Origin: Pseudomonadota bacterium
GTDB lineage: Bacteria > Myxococcota_A > Polyangia > Haliangiales > Haliangiaceae
Direction: 5' to 3'
Assembly: GCA_022360315.1 (NCBI GenBank)
Contig: JAKSDA010000027.1
Span: forward strand, 46,507 to 110,506
DNA: 64,000 nucleotides
The notes under the pieces were generated by a model. The model did no database searches, was not told the origin of the DNA, and worked only from the letters and a program-made list of their open reading frames with translations. Both the position numbers and the translations under genes were made by a program. Position 1 is the stretch's first letter, and each line of letters opens with the position of its first letter. Positions 28,501 to 36,275 of the stretch are shown here, piece by piece.

Positions 28501-28554
28501 GCCAGAGCCCCGACCAGGGCTGCCAAAACGCCTCGAGCACCCGCTCGGCAGTGA
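25513..28554 (+). CDS. Sulfatase-fold membrane enzyme with MopE-like motif
   Basis: 1013 residues from the ATG at 25513. Residues about 28-300 contain five or six membrane helices. Residues 326-368 (LDRDGYGF, then NDCAP and NGIDEDCNG) match the Asp/Cys-rich MopE-type metal-binding motif found in many myxobacterial proteins. Residues 393-746 form an alkaline-phosphatase/sulfatase fold: LLLTVDTVRYDH gives metal-binding Asp, LTSDHGDGFKEHG the Asp-His pair, and NHGMALYRELLHVPLIV the usual tail. At the nucleophile position (GTMASIPAILTS) there is Thr rather than the Cys or Ser that becomes formylglycine, as in LtaS/EptA-like phosphotransferases. A beta-sandwich tail (about 795-975) with an Arg/Pro-rich insert follows. 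I infer a lipid or glycan phospho-transferase or hydrolase rather than a true sulfatase. Confidence 0.85.
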   Translation: MSSHRSRSRSTPPPAGDRSLATLFGRDVSRMAAIALGSCLAVAGFEFAAALVTTPAPDVRLVTAGRLILIDVTLVALFWLPLTAMLAATAVLPRLALTVASRNRAAAWSGLFAGLPADRDSAPGPQPGVARMWAVLLCIAIYIAGSTYATFRAVTFFKNLQVTALLLSVLQVASLFLLLGVGRVSTLVFGRVAALVHPRLGRFNPLGRTLPAVVAVGLFGMAAVGLLLVVLPEMAPLIPWRLILSAAVAAAGGYGAMIALARRGHVLPANRRRRRGVLAGAAVFVLAVMPLTLVRIGADHEAKSVAITGSPFLVKTIDLLRIVTDLDRDGYGFLLGENDCAPLDRAVHPLARDIPDNGIDEDCNGRDFSFRTPPQYKKGDRLPVPEPYRRDWNFLLLTVDTVRYDHTGFGGYIARRGRDTTPNLDKLVERSISFTFANAPSAGTMASIPAILTSKFFHSGVALDENVKPRMPPRLRPENVLISELLEQRGYKNGAIVSHYYFNDWGMEQGFDTYDNEVGRKNEPYKVTSHDITDKALAWVARNLNRKWFLWVHYIDPHGRYVAHPGERSFGKSEEDLYDGELYYTDKHIGRLIRELSKMPGMDRTVLFLTSDHGDGFKEHGFINHGMALYRELLHVPLIVTIPEVPPRQIPGAVSPIDIFPTMCELAGIDVADMNLEGESLVPQIFYGNDAHHRVVFAETNWPRPLRAAITSRYKLIYRLMDNVYEFYDLTADPWEKRNIYQTADKKELGQMKGYLDDWLERVYYSRDTLTNQAAAQRASFLLEQRPVPKLPAAGTSFDNGRIEVIGIDTDKPAYRAGEWIHVAVYLHATERPGGDFRLQLTAWLDAGDVGTPERPGARPPTAKPAGQPTASGPATGSSPGRPRPRNKTAHNQKGPRFTGDGLFPSSRWRSGEYIRDRFKIRVPASWTDQGTISLGLRMSSADRRTELVPSGVTRKGAPRIAVLGQVELLPRATPTSPAPGPTRKSSAQPGPPQPAARAPTRAAKTPRAPARQ

Positions 28555-28620
28555 GCTGTCGCGCCAGCGCAATCGATTGGGAAGGTTTGACCGGTCGCAC
28601 TCGTAGTACTATCGAGACAC

Positions 28621-29364
28621 ATGCTTCCCTCGACTCTGGCCAATTTTTTCTATCAGCAGATCCGCGACACCGAGAATCGCTCCAATCGCGTCTACGAGCC
28701 GGTGATCGGAGTCGTCGTGGACAACAAGGACCCCGAAAAACTCGCCCGGGTCAAGGTGAAATATCCGGTCCTGGGCGAGAAGGATACCTCCTTCTGGGCG
28801 CCGATCGTCGAACTCGGCGCCGGTGAGGAGCGAGGCTGGTTCTTCCTGCCCGAAGTCGAAGACGAAGTGCTGGTCATGTTCGAGCACGGCGACATTCACC
28901 GCCCGCTGATTGTCGGCGCTCTGTGGAACGGCAAGGATGTTCCGCCGGAGAAAAACGACGGCAAAAACGAACGTCGCACTCTGATGTCGCGCGAGGGCTC
29001 CAAGATCATCTTCGACGACGACAAGGGAACGGTCACCATCGAGGATGCCAATGGCGACGGCAAGATCGTCATCAGCAAGGAAAACAAGATCACCATCGAG
29101 TCACCGACCGGTGACGTGTGCGTGCAAGCTCCATCGGGCGAGCTCAACATCGTGGCCAACGAGATCACGTCCGAGGGCACGCAGAACTACCATATCGAGA
29201 CCAGCAAGGGCACCAACATCGGCAGTGATGGCGCCATGACAATCAAGAGCGCGATGTTGCAGATCGCCGGCTTGACCGTGGATCTCAACCCGGGCGGAGT
29301 CAGCGACGCGCAAAAAATCGACGACCAGTGCGAAGAAGTGCCCGACCCGCTCGGCGGTAGCTGA
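28621..29364 (+). CDS. Phage baseplate assembly protein V / VgrG-like spike
   Basis: 247 residues. The N-terminal OB-fold (YEPVIGVVVDNKDPEKLARV through FWAPIVELGAGEERGWFFLP and EVEDEVLVMFEHGD) matches the gp5/VgrG-type spike base, with the usual GALWNGKDVPP motif. The rest is a run of short beta strands (KIIFDDDKGTVTIED, KIVISKENKITIES, GELNIVANEITSE) as in the triple-stranded beta-helix spike shaft. It would form the trimeric puncturing tip of a contractile injection system. No sheath, tube, baseplate or ATPase gene is in the window, so it is an orphan here. Confidence 0.87.
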   Translation: MLPSTLANFFYQQIRDTENRSNRVYEPVIGVVVDNKDPEKLARVKVKYPVLGEKDTSFWAPIVELGAGEERGWFFLPEVEDEVLVMFEHGDIHRPLIVGALWNGKDVPPEKNDGKNERRTLMSREGSKIIFDDDKGTVTIEDANGDGKIVISKENKITIESPTGDVCVQAPSGELNIVANEITSEGTQNYHIETSKGTNIGSDGAMTIKSAMLQIAGLTVDLNPGGVSDAQKIDDQCEEVPDPLGGS

Positions 29365-29391
29365 CCGCCAGCCCGGGCTCAGGGCCTTGCT

Positions 29392-29436
29392 GAAAGCCTC
29401 CTTGATAGAAGCCTCCTTGATAGAAGCCTCCTTGCT
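29392..29436. repeat. Three 15-bp tandem repeats
   Basis: The unit agaagcctccttgat occurs three times in direct tandem (the first and last copies have one or two mismatches) and stops exactly at the Uma2 stop codon. Read on the minus strand each unit contains AAGGAGG, a perfect ribosome-binding sequence, but no start codon follows at a usable distance. Confidence 0.85.
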
Positions 29437-29994
29437 TCAGGGAATTTGCGCGAACAGTTCGCGCAGATCGAGTTCGACCTCGGCAAACGGATCGGCGCGG
29501 ATGAGTTCGCTTGCGGCCGCCGACAGCGCCATCTCGTAGCCTGAGTCAGCACGGCGCAGTACTGTCAGGGTTTTTTTCCTGGGATCGAGCAGCCAGTAGT
29601 GGTCGACGTTGGCCTGGTGGTAGTGTTGCTTCTTTGTCCCCACATCGCGGTACTGGGTCGAGGGCGACAAGATCTCGCACACCCAGGCCGGCGGTACGAG
29701 AATCGGCACAGAAAAGAAGTCTGTCGGAGCATTGGCAACTCGCCAGCCGGCAACATCGGGAAGATACCGTTGCGCTGGAGTGATCTGAATGTCGGCTTCC
29801 ACCCCAAACAACCACCCGCCCGGCCGACCGAGACCAAAAGGACCGCGGTACGGCTCCAGCTGGGTGGTGAGATTCGCGTGCAGAATGGAATGCGCAAGCG
29901 TTCCAGCCTCTTTCTTGACGAGCAACCCATCCACGATCTCATGCCCCTCGGGTAGCTCGAACCCCTCGTAATCGAATAGGGAAACGCTCTCCAT
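29437..29994 (-). CDS. Uma2-family (DUF820) putative endonuclease
   Basis: 185 residues from the ATG at 29994, preceded by an in-frame TTG that I did not use. Family motifs are ELPEGHEIVDGLLVKKE, DIQITPAQRYLPDVAGWR with the catalytic Asp, WVCEILSPSTQYRDVGTKKQHY with the catalytic Glu and Lys, and VDHYWLLDPRKKTLTVL. These fit the PD-(D/E)XK restriction-endonuclease-like fold. The Uma2 family is common in cyanobacteria and myxobacteria and its cellular role is unclear. The gene stands alone, flanked by tandem repeats on both sides (29392-29436 and 30026-30085). Confidence 0.9.
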   Translation of the reverse strand: MESVSLFDYEGFELPEGHEIVDGLLVKKEAGTLAHSILHANLTTQLEPYRGPFGLGRPGGWLFGVEADIQITPAQRYLPDVAGWRVANAPTDFFSVPILVPPAWVCEILSPSTQYRDVGTKKQHYHQANVDHYWLLDPRKKTLTVLRRADSGYEMALSAAASELIRADPFAEVELDLRELFAQIP

Positions 29995-30025
29995 AGGAGG
30001 CAACGTAGCACATGACCTAAGAGGT

Positions 30026-30085
30026 CGAGAAGACTTATCGCCCGGCGAGAAGATTTATCGCCTGGCGAGAAGATCTATCGCCTGG
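30026..30085. repeat. Three 20-bp tandem repeats
   Basis: The unit cgagaagaYtTatcgccYgg is repeated three times without spacing, with two or three base changes between copies. It lies in the divergent gap between the Uma2 gene and the gene at 30261, so it may hold binding sites for a regulator. A 71-codon minus-strand frame crosses it (30055-30270), but I do not consider that a supported gene. Confidence 0.85.
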
Positions 30086-30260
30086 ATTGATGCCCCGGGT
30101 TTGATCGGGCGGATCACCCACGTTTCCGTGTCAATCGCAACACGGAATGCGACCTCAAATGCCGTCGCAGGGGTATCATTCGGTCGTGCGATCACAGTGA
30201 TCACTTGCCGACTCGGCCGGTTACAATGGAGGCCGCTGACTTGCAGATGCAAGGACTTCC

Positions 30261-31466
30261 ATGAACCCACAAACCTCGAATCGACAAGCTAGCGAGAAAC
30301 CGCTCCTGACGCGGCAAGCAATCATCCGGCCCCAGGTGCCGAAAAACGCGATCGCGATCGTCGCGCTCGCAGCCATGGCATGCCTGGCCCTCACTGTGAT
30401 GGCCCTGGTGATGTTGCGACCCCAGGTTCTGGTCGTCACCGAACGGACTGCTCAGGCCGCGCCAGCCACGGTGGTTCTGCGCCCTGCCCTGGCGGTCGAT
30501 CGATCGATTGGCGCGGGCCTGACATCGGGCGATGCCATTGCCAGCGACGATCCCAGCTGGGTCGGCGTGGCCGCCACGCCCGGGCCGTGGGCCGCGCTGG
30601 CAGTGTGGTCCGAGCAACAGCTCTTCGCGAGCCGCAACGACGGTGCCAGTTTCCGTCAGGTACTGGGTGGTCCCGGGCCAATTGGCGGGGCAGTGTTCGA
30701 TCGGCATGCACGACTTTATGTCGTGCGCGACACTCGCCAGCTCGGCATCGAGCATCCAGACGGCGCAGTCGAGTGGAAAGCGCTGCCGTTTGCCGGTGAG
30801 ACGCTGAGTGTGGCCGTTGGCGGTGACTGGTTCGGTTGGCTGGCCATGGCGCATGATCAGAGCGACGATGCGACCCTGGTCCTGGCATTGAGTTCCGATG
30901 GCGGCACCACCTGGCGCCGCCAGGCCGTTGCGGCCGAGGCGACCCGGGCCGACCTGCGCATCGAACCCGACGGGGCGATTTTCATGGTGCTGCAAAAGGA
31001 GGACTGCATGGACGAATCGATACAGCGTCTGCGCGGTCACGTCGACGGACGGCCCATGGCTGCCATGTCCTGGCCGACCGATCATGCCCATATGTGGGGC
31101 CAGGGTCACGGCGGTTGGGCCTATGCCATTGCCTCCGAGTGCGCCAGCGACAGCGACGATATCTGCGCCATGGGGCCGAATCCATCGCATTCCATCGAAA
31201 GCACGGGATTGAGGACCGACTGGGATATCGTATTTGGCACGGGCGGCGATATCACCCTGGCGATCTCGGGTCAGCGTGTATTGCGATTTTCCGGGCCAAG
31301 AGCGTCAGTCGAGGATCAAAACGCGCCGCGCGAAATTTCGGCGCTGGCAGTCGACGGCCTGGGCCGCGGCCTGGGCGTGCTTGGCGAGCACCTGATCCGC
31401 TGGTCGCCGCGCCACGGCTGGCGGGTCTTGCTGTCCCGTGACGGCCCGAACGTGGTCAGCCGATGA
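30261..31466 (+). CDS. Membrane-anchored beta-propeller (BNR-repeat-like) protein
   Basis: 401 residues; the ATG has AAGGA 7 nt upstream. A single membrane helix at about 29-52 (IAIVALAAMACLALTVMALV) anchors an exported domain. Asp-box/BNR-type motifs are visible as FASRNDGASFRQV and LALSSDGGTTWRR, the loops found in sialidase-like and photosystem-stability-factor-like propellers. Other blades are degenerate. Catalytic sialidase residues are not evident. No operon partner is adjacent. Function is unknown. Confidence 0.78.
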   Translation: MNPQTSNRQASEKPLLTRQAIIRPQVPKNAIAIVALAAMACLALTVMALVMLRPQVLVVTERTAQAAPATVVLRPALAVDRSIGAGLTSGDAIASDDPSWVGVAATPGPWAALAVWSEQQLFASRNDGASFRQVLGGPGPIGGAVFDRHARLYVVRDTRQLGIEHPDGAVEWKALPFAGETLSVAVGGDWFGWLAMAHDQSDDATLVLALSSDGGTTWRRQAVAAEATRADLRIEPDGAIFMVLQKEDCMDESIQRLRGHVDGRPMAAMSWPTDHAHMWGQGHGGWAYAIASECASDSDDICAMGPNPSHSIESTGLRTDWDIVFGTGGDITLAISGQRVLRFSGPRASVEDQNAPREISALAVDGLGRGLGVLGEHLIRWSPRHGWRVLLSRDGPNVVSR

Positions 31467-31888
31467 CCACCGGTCCCCGACACCATCGCGTTACCTCATC
31501 CCTGCCCTTGCCTCACTCCTCCCTTTCCGCATTGCCTATTTGTTCATCGGAAATGGCACCCAGTCAGATGTAAGATAATGGTCACACGTTCCATCATGAC
31601 AAGAACGTAACGCGAACAACTGTCGCCAGTCGAGCTGGTCAACGTCCGCTCGCCGCACATTCAACGCCAGGTATGTTGCGACATGTATATTGCACCAGGA
31701 GCTGATCGCTGACCCACCATCGGGAATCGGCAAAACCAGGCACGGCTCTGCCAATGTGTAGACTGGCATTGTCGGCGAGCATGTGAACCAATAGATACAG
31801 GACAGGCTAACTGTTGCAGTTTTTACCTGTTCACAGTGGTACACCGTATGCATAGGCGCGACGTATTGCCCACTTTCTGATCGTGCCA
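31467..31888. other. Gene-poor gap with a possible minus-strand remnant
   Basis: This 420-bp stretch has visibly lower GC than its surroundings. No clear terminator or promoter was identified. The only protein-like content is the minus-strand frame listed at 31536-31769. Confidence 0.5.
31536..31769 (-). CDS. Possible small cysteine-containing protein or remnant
   Basis: The frame gives 77 residues from the ATG at 31769 (MPVYTLAEPCLVLPIPDGG, then SWCNIHVATYLALNV and CHDGTCDHYL). The residue mix looks more protein-like than the neighbouring empty frames. The frame stays open upstream to 32273 but only as antisense to the next gene. No family is recognised and no ribosome site is evident. It may be the tail of a decayed gene. 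Confidence 0.28.
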   Translation of the reverse strand: MPVYTLAEPCLVLPIPDGGSAISSWCNIHVATYLALNVRRADVDQLDWRQLFALRSCHDGTCDHYLTSDWVPFPMNK

Positions 31889-33532
31889 ATGAGCAATTGT
31901 ACTCTCTTATCCGGGTTTGTCGCTGCCTTATTGGGATACGGCAGCGCTTGTTCATATATTCAGTTTGAAAAAGGGCCTTATGTAATTCGAGACTCGTTCG
32001 TCGTCTACTCTGCCCAGGAAGACGTGACATTTTTCGCATGGCAATTGCGCGGCGATGCGCGCAATTCGGCTGTGAGTTTCGAGCTATGGCAAGACGGAGA
32101 GTACGTTGCCATCGACTTGCAGGAGACCGCCTTTGCGGCAGCTCCGTACAAATGCGAGTCTTCGCGGTGGTGTTACCAATACCAGGTGCCCGGGCGTCAC
32201 GAGATCCCTCAAACCGTTGCTCCAATCCGGTCTGTTCATGACCATGAAGGCGTCTACCGGGGTCCGGCCGCACTATCGTTTGACACCGGCGAGACGTTTT
32301 CGATCCGTCCCATTGGCCTGGAGCGCAACACAGCCATCGATGCTACCCGGACCGACTGGTTTGCCGAGAATAAGGTCCCGATGCAGCGCGACTTCGAGTG
32401 GCAAATCACCGATTTCACCGCTGGTGATTGCTCCGCTGTGGCGCCCGAGAGCTGGCAGACTCTCGGACAGCGCATCGAACTCGACCACACCTGGACCCAG
32501 GACGACGATGGCAAATGCCTGGCCGTCCGTCCGCGGCACCGGGACTCCCACGGCACGATCATCTATCGTCGATTCCTACCGTCCGCGGAAACCGCCTGGG
32601 AGTCACAGAGCTATGCTCCTGGCAGGGAAGATAGCCCGAACGTATATGGGATTCTCCTCGATCTCGAAATCCCCAATGCGGAGCGATGTGATCAGGTCAA
32701 ACAATGGTTGTCGAGCAATCTGGACAGCGAACTCGGCAAGCGCGGAGAGGTCGATTTCCTGGGGGTTTACACTCGCGTATCGGCAACCACTGGACAGCCG
32801 CTGAGCGGTTGTGAGCAGGCGCCATTCGCCGACTATCCCGTGGTGCAAATGGTCCGAGACTCGCTGGCTGTACAAACCCGATACGCACCGCAGCCCGTGC
32901 GTATTTTGTGGGTTTATGTCAACAACATCGATGCGCCGCCGAGCGATCGTATACAGACTCAGATACAGCAATTACTCGCAGCCCCGGACCAGGAAGACGG
33001 GCTGAATACATACTCCTGGGCAATCGGTTCGAATTCGGTCCTGGCTTTGGCGCCGTGGGACGCGACGACAGGCTGGAGAGCCCTGTCCGACCGTACGTTT
33101 CTGGCCGATATTCGCTCGTTTGCACAACGCACGCTGCCCTTCGTGACCATGGACCACAGGGCCGACACAGAAGTGTCGATCAGCGCACCAGAGGGGCGCA
33201 ATCCGCGGTTCTTCAAGGTCTGTCACGCAACCCCGTGGCCGATCGACGCGGTTGGAATCAGCCCCGGCAGCCCGCCCGAATATGATCGCTCGTCGCCTCA
33301 TGCGCCGTGGCCGACCGGCAATCTGCCCTTTTACACCATCTCTCCACCTGAACAGTTTCTGCTTCCCGCCGCAGAGTACGTGCCCCGTCGCGTCGAGATC
33401 GTGCTCGAAGTATGCGAACGATTTTGCGACAACCGGTTTCGCGATCTGCAGGGAAATGACCATGAGAGCTGGAAAAACCCGACCGGCTCGTCGGCCATGG
33501 AGGCATGTCAATGGCAGCTCCAGCCCCAGTGA
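31889..33532 (+). CDS. Exported protein, possible lipoprotein, first gene of the Mot-locus operon
   Basis: 547 residues from the ATG at 31889; a GTG two codons earlier is possible. The N-terminus (LLSGFVAALLGYGSAC) is a signal sequence ending in a plausible lipidation Cys. The mature protein has an N-terminal beta-rich part (SYIQFEKGPYVIRDS), several cysteines and a central TIM-barrel-like or alpha/beta region with alternating hydrophobic strands (PQPVRILWVYVNNID, NSVLALAPWD). I do not recognise a family. Its end overlaps the next gene by 22 bp, which ties it to the cluster through 43741. Confidence 0.82.
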   Translation: MSNCTLLSGFVAALLGYGSACSYIQFEKGPYVIRDSFVVYSAQEDVTFFAWQLRGDARNSAVSFELWQDGEYVAIDLQETAFAAAPYKCESSRWCYQYQVPGRHEIPQTVAPIRSVHDHEGVYRGPAALSFDTGETFSIRPIGLERNTAIDATRTDWFAENKVPMQRDFEWQITDFTAGDCSAVAPESWQTLGQRIELDHTWTQDDDGKCLAVRPRHRDSHGTIIYRRFLPSAETAWESQSYAPGREDSPNVYGILLDLEIPNAERCDQVKQWLSSNLDSELGKRGEVDFLGVYTRVSATTGQPLSGCEQAPFADYPVVQMVRDSLAVQTRYAPQPVRILWVYVNNIDAPPSDRIQTQIQQLLAAPDQEDGLNTYSWAIGSNSVLALAPWDATTGWRALSDRTFLADIRSFAQRTLPFVTMDHRADTEVSISAPEGRNPRFFKVCHATPWPIDAVGISPGSPPEYDRSSPHAPWPTGNLPFYTISPPEQFLLPAAEYVPRRVEIVLEVCERFCDNRFRDLQGNDHESWKNPTGSSAMEACQWQLQPQ

Positions 33533-34146
33533 TCATGGCGGTTATTGCCATGGCAGTATTGTGCGGGGTGGCCACCGCAGCTTCGGCCGACCAGCCGCCC
33601 ACCTTTCAACGCCGCTATGCCGCAAAAACCGGCACGTTTCACGCCAATCTGATCGCTGCGACACACCTGCGCAACGACTTTTACAATTCGTACGGCATTG
33701 GCGTCAGCGCCGGGTACTACCCGGTAGAGCGCTGGGGCGTCGAGCTGCAATTCATCGGCCTCAGGACGCGACTGAACGACGCCGCGCGCAACATCAAGGA
33801 ACAGACCGGTTTGACCCCAGATGCCCGCCCGCAGCAACTCATGGCCACGGCAGGTGCACGCATGTCGCTGGGATACGGCAAAGTCCTTTTGCCGGGCGAC
33901 TTTCTCGTCCACTTCGATCCGCAGGTTGTCGTGCAATCGGGTATTGCGGTGGCAGACCGGCGCATCGTGCCCACTGTGCTCCTGGCTCCGTCTCTGCTCC
34001 TACACCTCAAATGGGGCTTGCAGGTGTGCATAGACCTCAATATGTCATACCAGCTGGAGCCGCGCGATCGCGGGCGCGTGTCCAGTTTTGGTTTTTTCCC
34101 CAACGTGGGTATCGGTTGGCGGTTTGATGGAACTCGGCCATGGTGA
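33511..34146 (+). CDS. Outer-membrane beta-barrel protein 1
   Basis: 211 residues. I chose the ATG at 33511 because GGAGG lies 7 nt upstream; the ATG at 33505 is too close to it. A cleavable signal peptide (VIMAVIAMAVLCGVATAASA) is followed by alternating amphipathic strands such as TFHANLIAATHL, YGIGVSAGYYPVERWGVELQ and FGFFPNVGIGWRFDG. It ends in an aromatic residue, as is usual for BAM-dependent barrels. The size fits an eight-stranded barrel of the myxobacterial 'outer membrane beta-barrel domain' group, some members of which belong to gliding complexes. It overlaps both neighbouring genes. Confidence 0.85.
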   Translation: MAAPAPVIMAVIAMAVLCGVATAASADQPPTFQRRYAAKTGTFHANLIAATHLRNDFYNSYGIGVSAGYYPVERWGVELQFIGLRTRLNDAARNIKEQTGLTPDARPQQLMATAGARMSLGYGKVLLPGDFLVHFDPQVVVQSGIAVADRRIVPTVLLAPSLLLHLKWGLQVCIDLNMSYQLEPRDRGRVSSFGFFPNVGIGWRFDGTRPW

Positions 34147-36275
34147 ACCACATTGCGACTTCTGTGCTGTGTGTGGTATGCGCTGCGAGCTGCATCCGGT
34201 ACCAGCGCGCAGATAGCCCGAAAGGCGGTATGTTCGAACTCCTCTACCGCCGCGAGCTGGGCGACTTTGCCCACCGGCTGGCGATTGCGCAACAGTCGGG
34301 GACTGCCGACCAATGGACGGCATTGGGCAGCGCGTGGTTGGCTCTGGCCAATTGCCAGCATATCGAGTTAGAGACCTCGCCCCCGGCGACCGCAAGGCCG
34401 AATTCCCTGGTTCAGGCGTTGCGGGCCACCGTTTTACTGGAAAGCTCGAGACGCCTGATCGAGGTGGCCGAATCGCTGCAAGAGCAGCGACCGCGGAGCG
34501 TACATACTCTTTTTGCCGAGATGGAAGAGCCGCGGTTTTTCCGCCGCCAGCCGTCGAACGCGATGCCTCGTGATCGAGCGCAACAGTTCATTGTCTGGCC
34601 GGGCGAGAGAGAACGCTGGATCGACGAGCTGCCCGGCGCAATGTCGATCGAGAGCCAATGTGAGCGACTGCGAGAGGATGTCGCGAAATCTCTGGACGCG
34701 CAGCCCGATGCGTTCAGCGCGAGGTACGAGCGGCTTTTCGCGGCCATCGACCGGGTCCTGGAGCACGGACAGCGGCTCGGCGACAGCGCCAACTCGGGCA
34801 GTGTCGCCACCTTGCTATGGCGGGTCCGACTTTATGGCGCCACCAAAGCACATGCATTGCGCCGCCATCATGAGCGTCTTCTCGCCGCGGCGACCGAGCA
34901 CACAGCAGTTACCGCGGCCCTCACCATACCGGCAAAGAATCGCGCCAAAAAACCGACAGAACCCGGCCAAAGAGACAAGCCGACGAGCGATGCAGCCCCC
35001 GACATCGCCACACAAATAGCGTTTCACCGGGGCGAGATCGCGCGCTATATCGATTTGACGCGATCCTATGTCAAGTCGCTGACTGCACCGGACAGCGGGC
35101 CGGATCCCGGGTCGATTGCCGATGCTCGCGCGGCTGCACCCGCGGCCCTGGCCCAGGCCGCATTTCTCCTCGCGATCTTGGCACGACAAGCCGGCGATGT
35201 CGCCCACACGCTGGCCTGGCTCGACACAGCACTGGGCTTGCCCCTCGACCCGGTCAACATGTGGGCCGCCCGGTACTTGCGGCTGCGCGTGCTCGCGCAG
35301 GCGGATGAGCGGCCACGGATCGCGGCATCAACCGATGCATTGCCGCCAGCCGACTCGGCCTACTACGGCGCATACGCCTATCGGCTGGCCAGCGCAGCCA
35401 GGGCAGCGGGTGCCGACAAGCGCTTTCTCGCCCTCGCCAAGGCGGCATTTCGCGATAAGCCCTACAAATCCGATCCACACCTTCGGGCCCTCTACTCGCA
35501 GGTCTTGCACCATCTCGCCGAGTATCGCTTCGAGCCGCGCGTGGTCGAAATTGTCGAAGAGCTGGGTCCGCGCTCCGAGACATTTTCTCGAGTGGAGGAA
35601 CTGGCCCGGATCGCTCTGGATCGCGGCAACCCCGACCATGCGGTGGCGGCCGCCAACTGGCTCGCGGACAAACACCGCAATGCGCGCTATCGGCCGACCT
35701 ACTTTGCGCTGCACGCCCTCGCCGCGTTCTCCCGGGATGATCTCCCCACTTTCAAACAGGCAATCGCCGATATGACGCATCGCTCTACCGATCTGCTCGA
35801 CGCGCTTCCGCGCCATCGACAGGCCCGGTTTTTTGCCCGTGCAGATCGGGAATTCGCCCGCATTTTGCGCCATGTCTTGCCCGTCATGGCCGAGTGGGGC
35901 AATGCCAGAGAGATGCGTGCACGGCGTCAGAAATGGCTGAGAGCGGCAGTAGAGGAGATCCAGCGCTTTCTGCGCACGACCGGTGAAAGTGTCGCGCGCG
36001 GGCAACTCATCGAACTGTACCGATTGGCCAGCGCATTGCTGGAAACCCACCCGCGGGGATACGCAGAGCGGCTCGGCACCATGCCGCCGCTGCCGCTGAT
36101 CCTGGGCACGGTACGCGTTGAAGGCGAGGATCTTACCCGTCATGAACCAGCAGTCGATCTCTACACCTCTCCACCCGTGAGCTTGACGCTGGTCCCCCGC
36201 GATCGAGTACCGGCCAGTGAGTGGTTGTTCACCTGGCCCGACCGGGAAGATAAAGGGCAAGGAGCAAGTCCATGA
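34140..36275 (+). CDS. Large helical-repeat lipoprotein
   Basis: 711 residues. A short lipoprotein signal (VLCVVCAASC) is followed by a long all-alpha protein with TPR-like helical hairpins, clearest at about 345-560 (AQAAFLLAILARQAGDVAHTL, NPDHAVAAANWLADK). A Lys/Pro linker (PAKNRAKKPTEPGQRDKP) splits it. The last 60 residues form beta strands. It starts 7 bp before the upstream stop and its own stop overlaps the next ATG by 4 bp. By analogy with TPR lipoproteins of gliding and sporulation machineries it may be an outer-membrane-anchored scaffold; this is inference. Confidence 0.82.
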   Translation: MVNHIATSVLCVVCAASCIRYQRADSPKGGMFELLYRRELGDFAHRLAIAQQSGTADQWTALGSAWLALANCQHIELETSPPATARPNSLVQALRATVLLESSRRLIEVAESLQEQRPRSVHTLFAEMEEPRFFRRQPSNAMPRDRAQQFIVWPGERERWIDELPGAMSIESQCERLREDVAKSLDAQPDAFSARYERLFAAIDRVLEHGQRLGDSANSGSVATLLWRVRLYGATKAHALRRHHERLLAAATEHTAVTAALTIPAKNRAKKPTEPGQRDKPTSDAAPDIATQIAFHRGEIARYIDLTRSYVKSLTAPDSGPDPGSIADARAAAPAALAQAAFLLAILARQAGDVAHTLAWLDTALGLPLDPVNMWAARYLRLRVLAQADERPRIAASTDALPPADSAYYGAYAYRLASAARAAGADKRFLALAKAAFRDKPYKSDPHLRALYSQVLHHLAEYRFEPRVVEIVEELGPRSETFSRVEELARIALDRGNPDHAVAAANWLADKHRNARYRPTYFALHALAAFSRDDLPTFKQAIADMTHRSTDLLDALPRHRQARFFARADREFARILRHVLPVMAEWGNAREMRARRQKWLRAAVEEIQRFLRTTGESVARGQLIELYRLASALLETHPRGYAERLGTMPPLPLILGTVRVEGEDLTRHEPAVDLYTSPPVSLTLVPRDRVPASEWLFTWPDREDKGQGASP

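Noticed and set aside
30055..30270. 71-codon minus frame across the 20-bp repeats
   Set aside because: It begins antisense to the start of the next gene, has no ribosome site and no recognisable family; kept only as a note.
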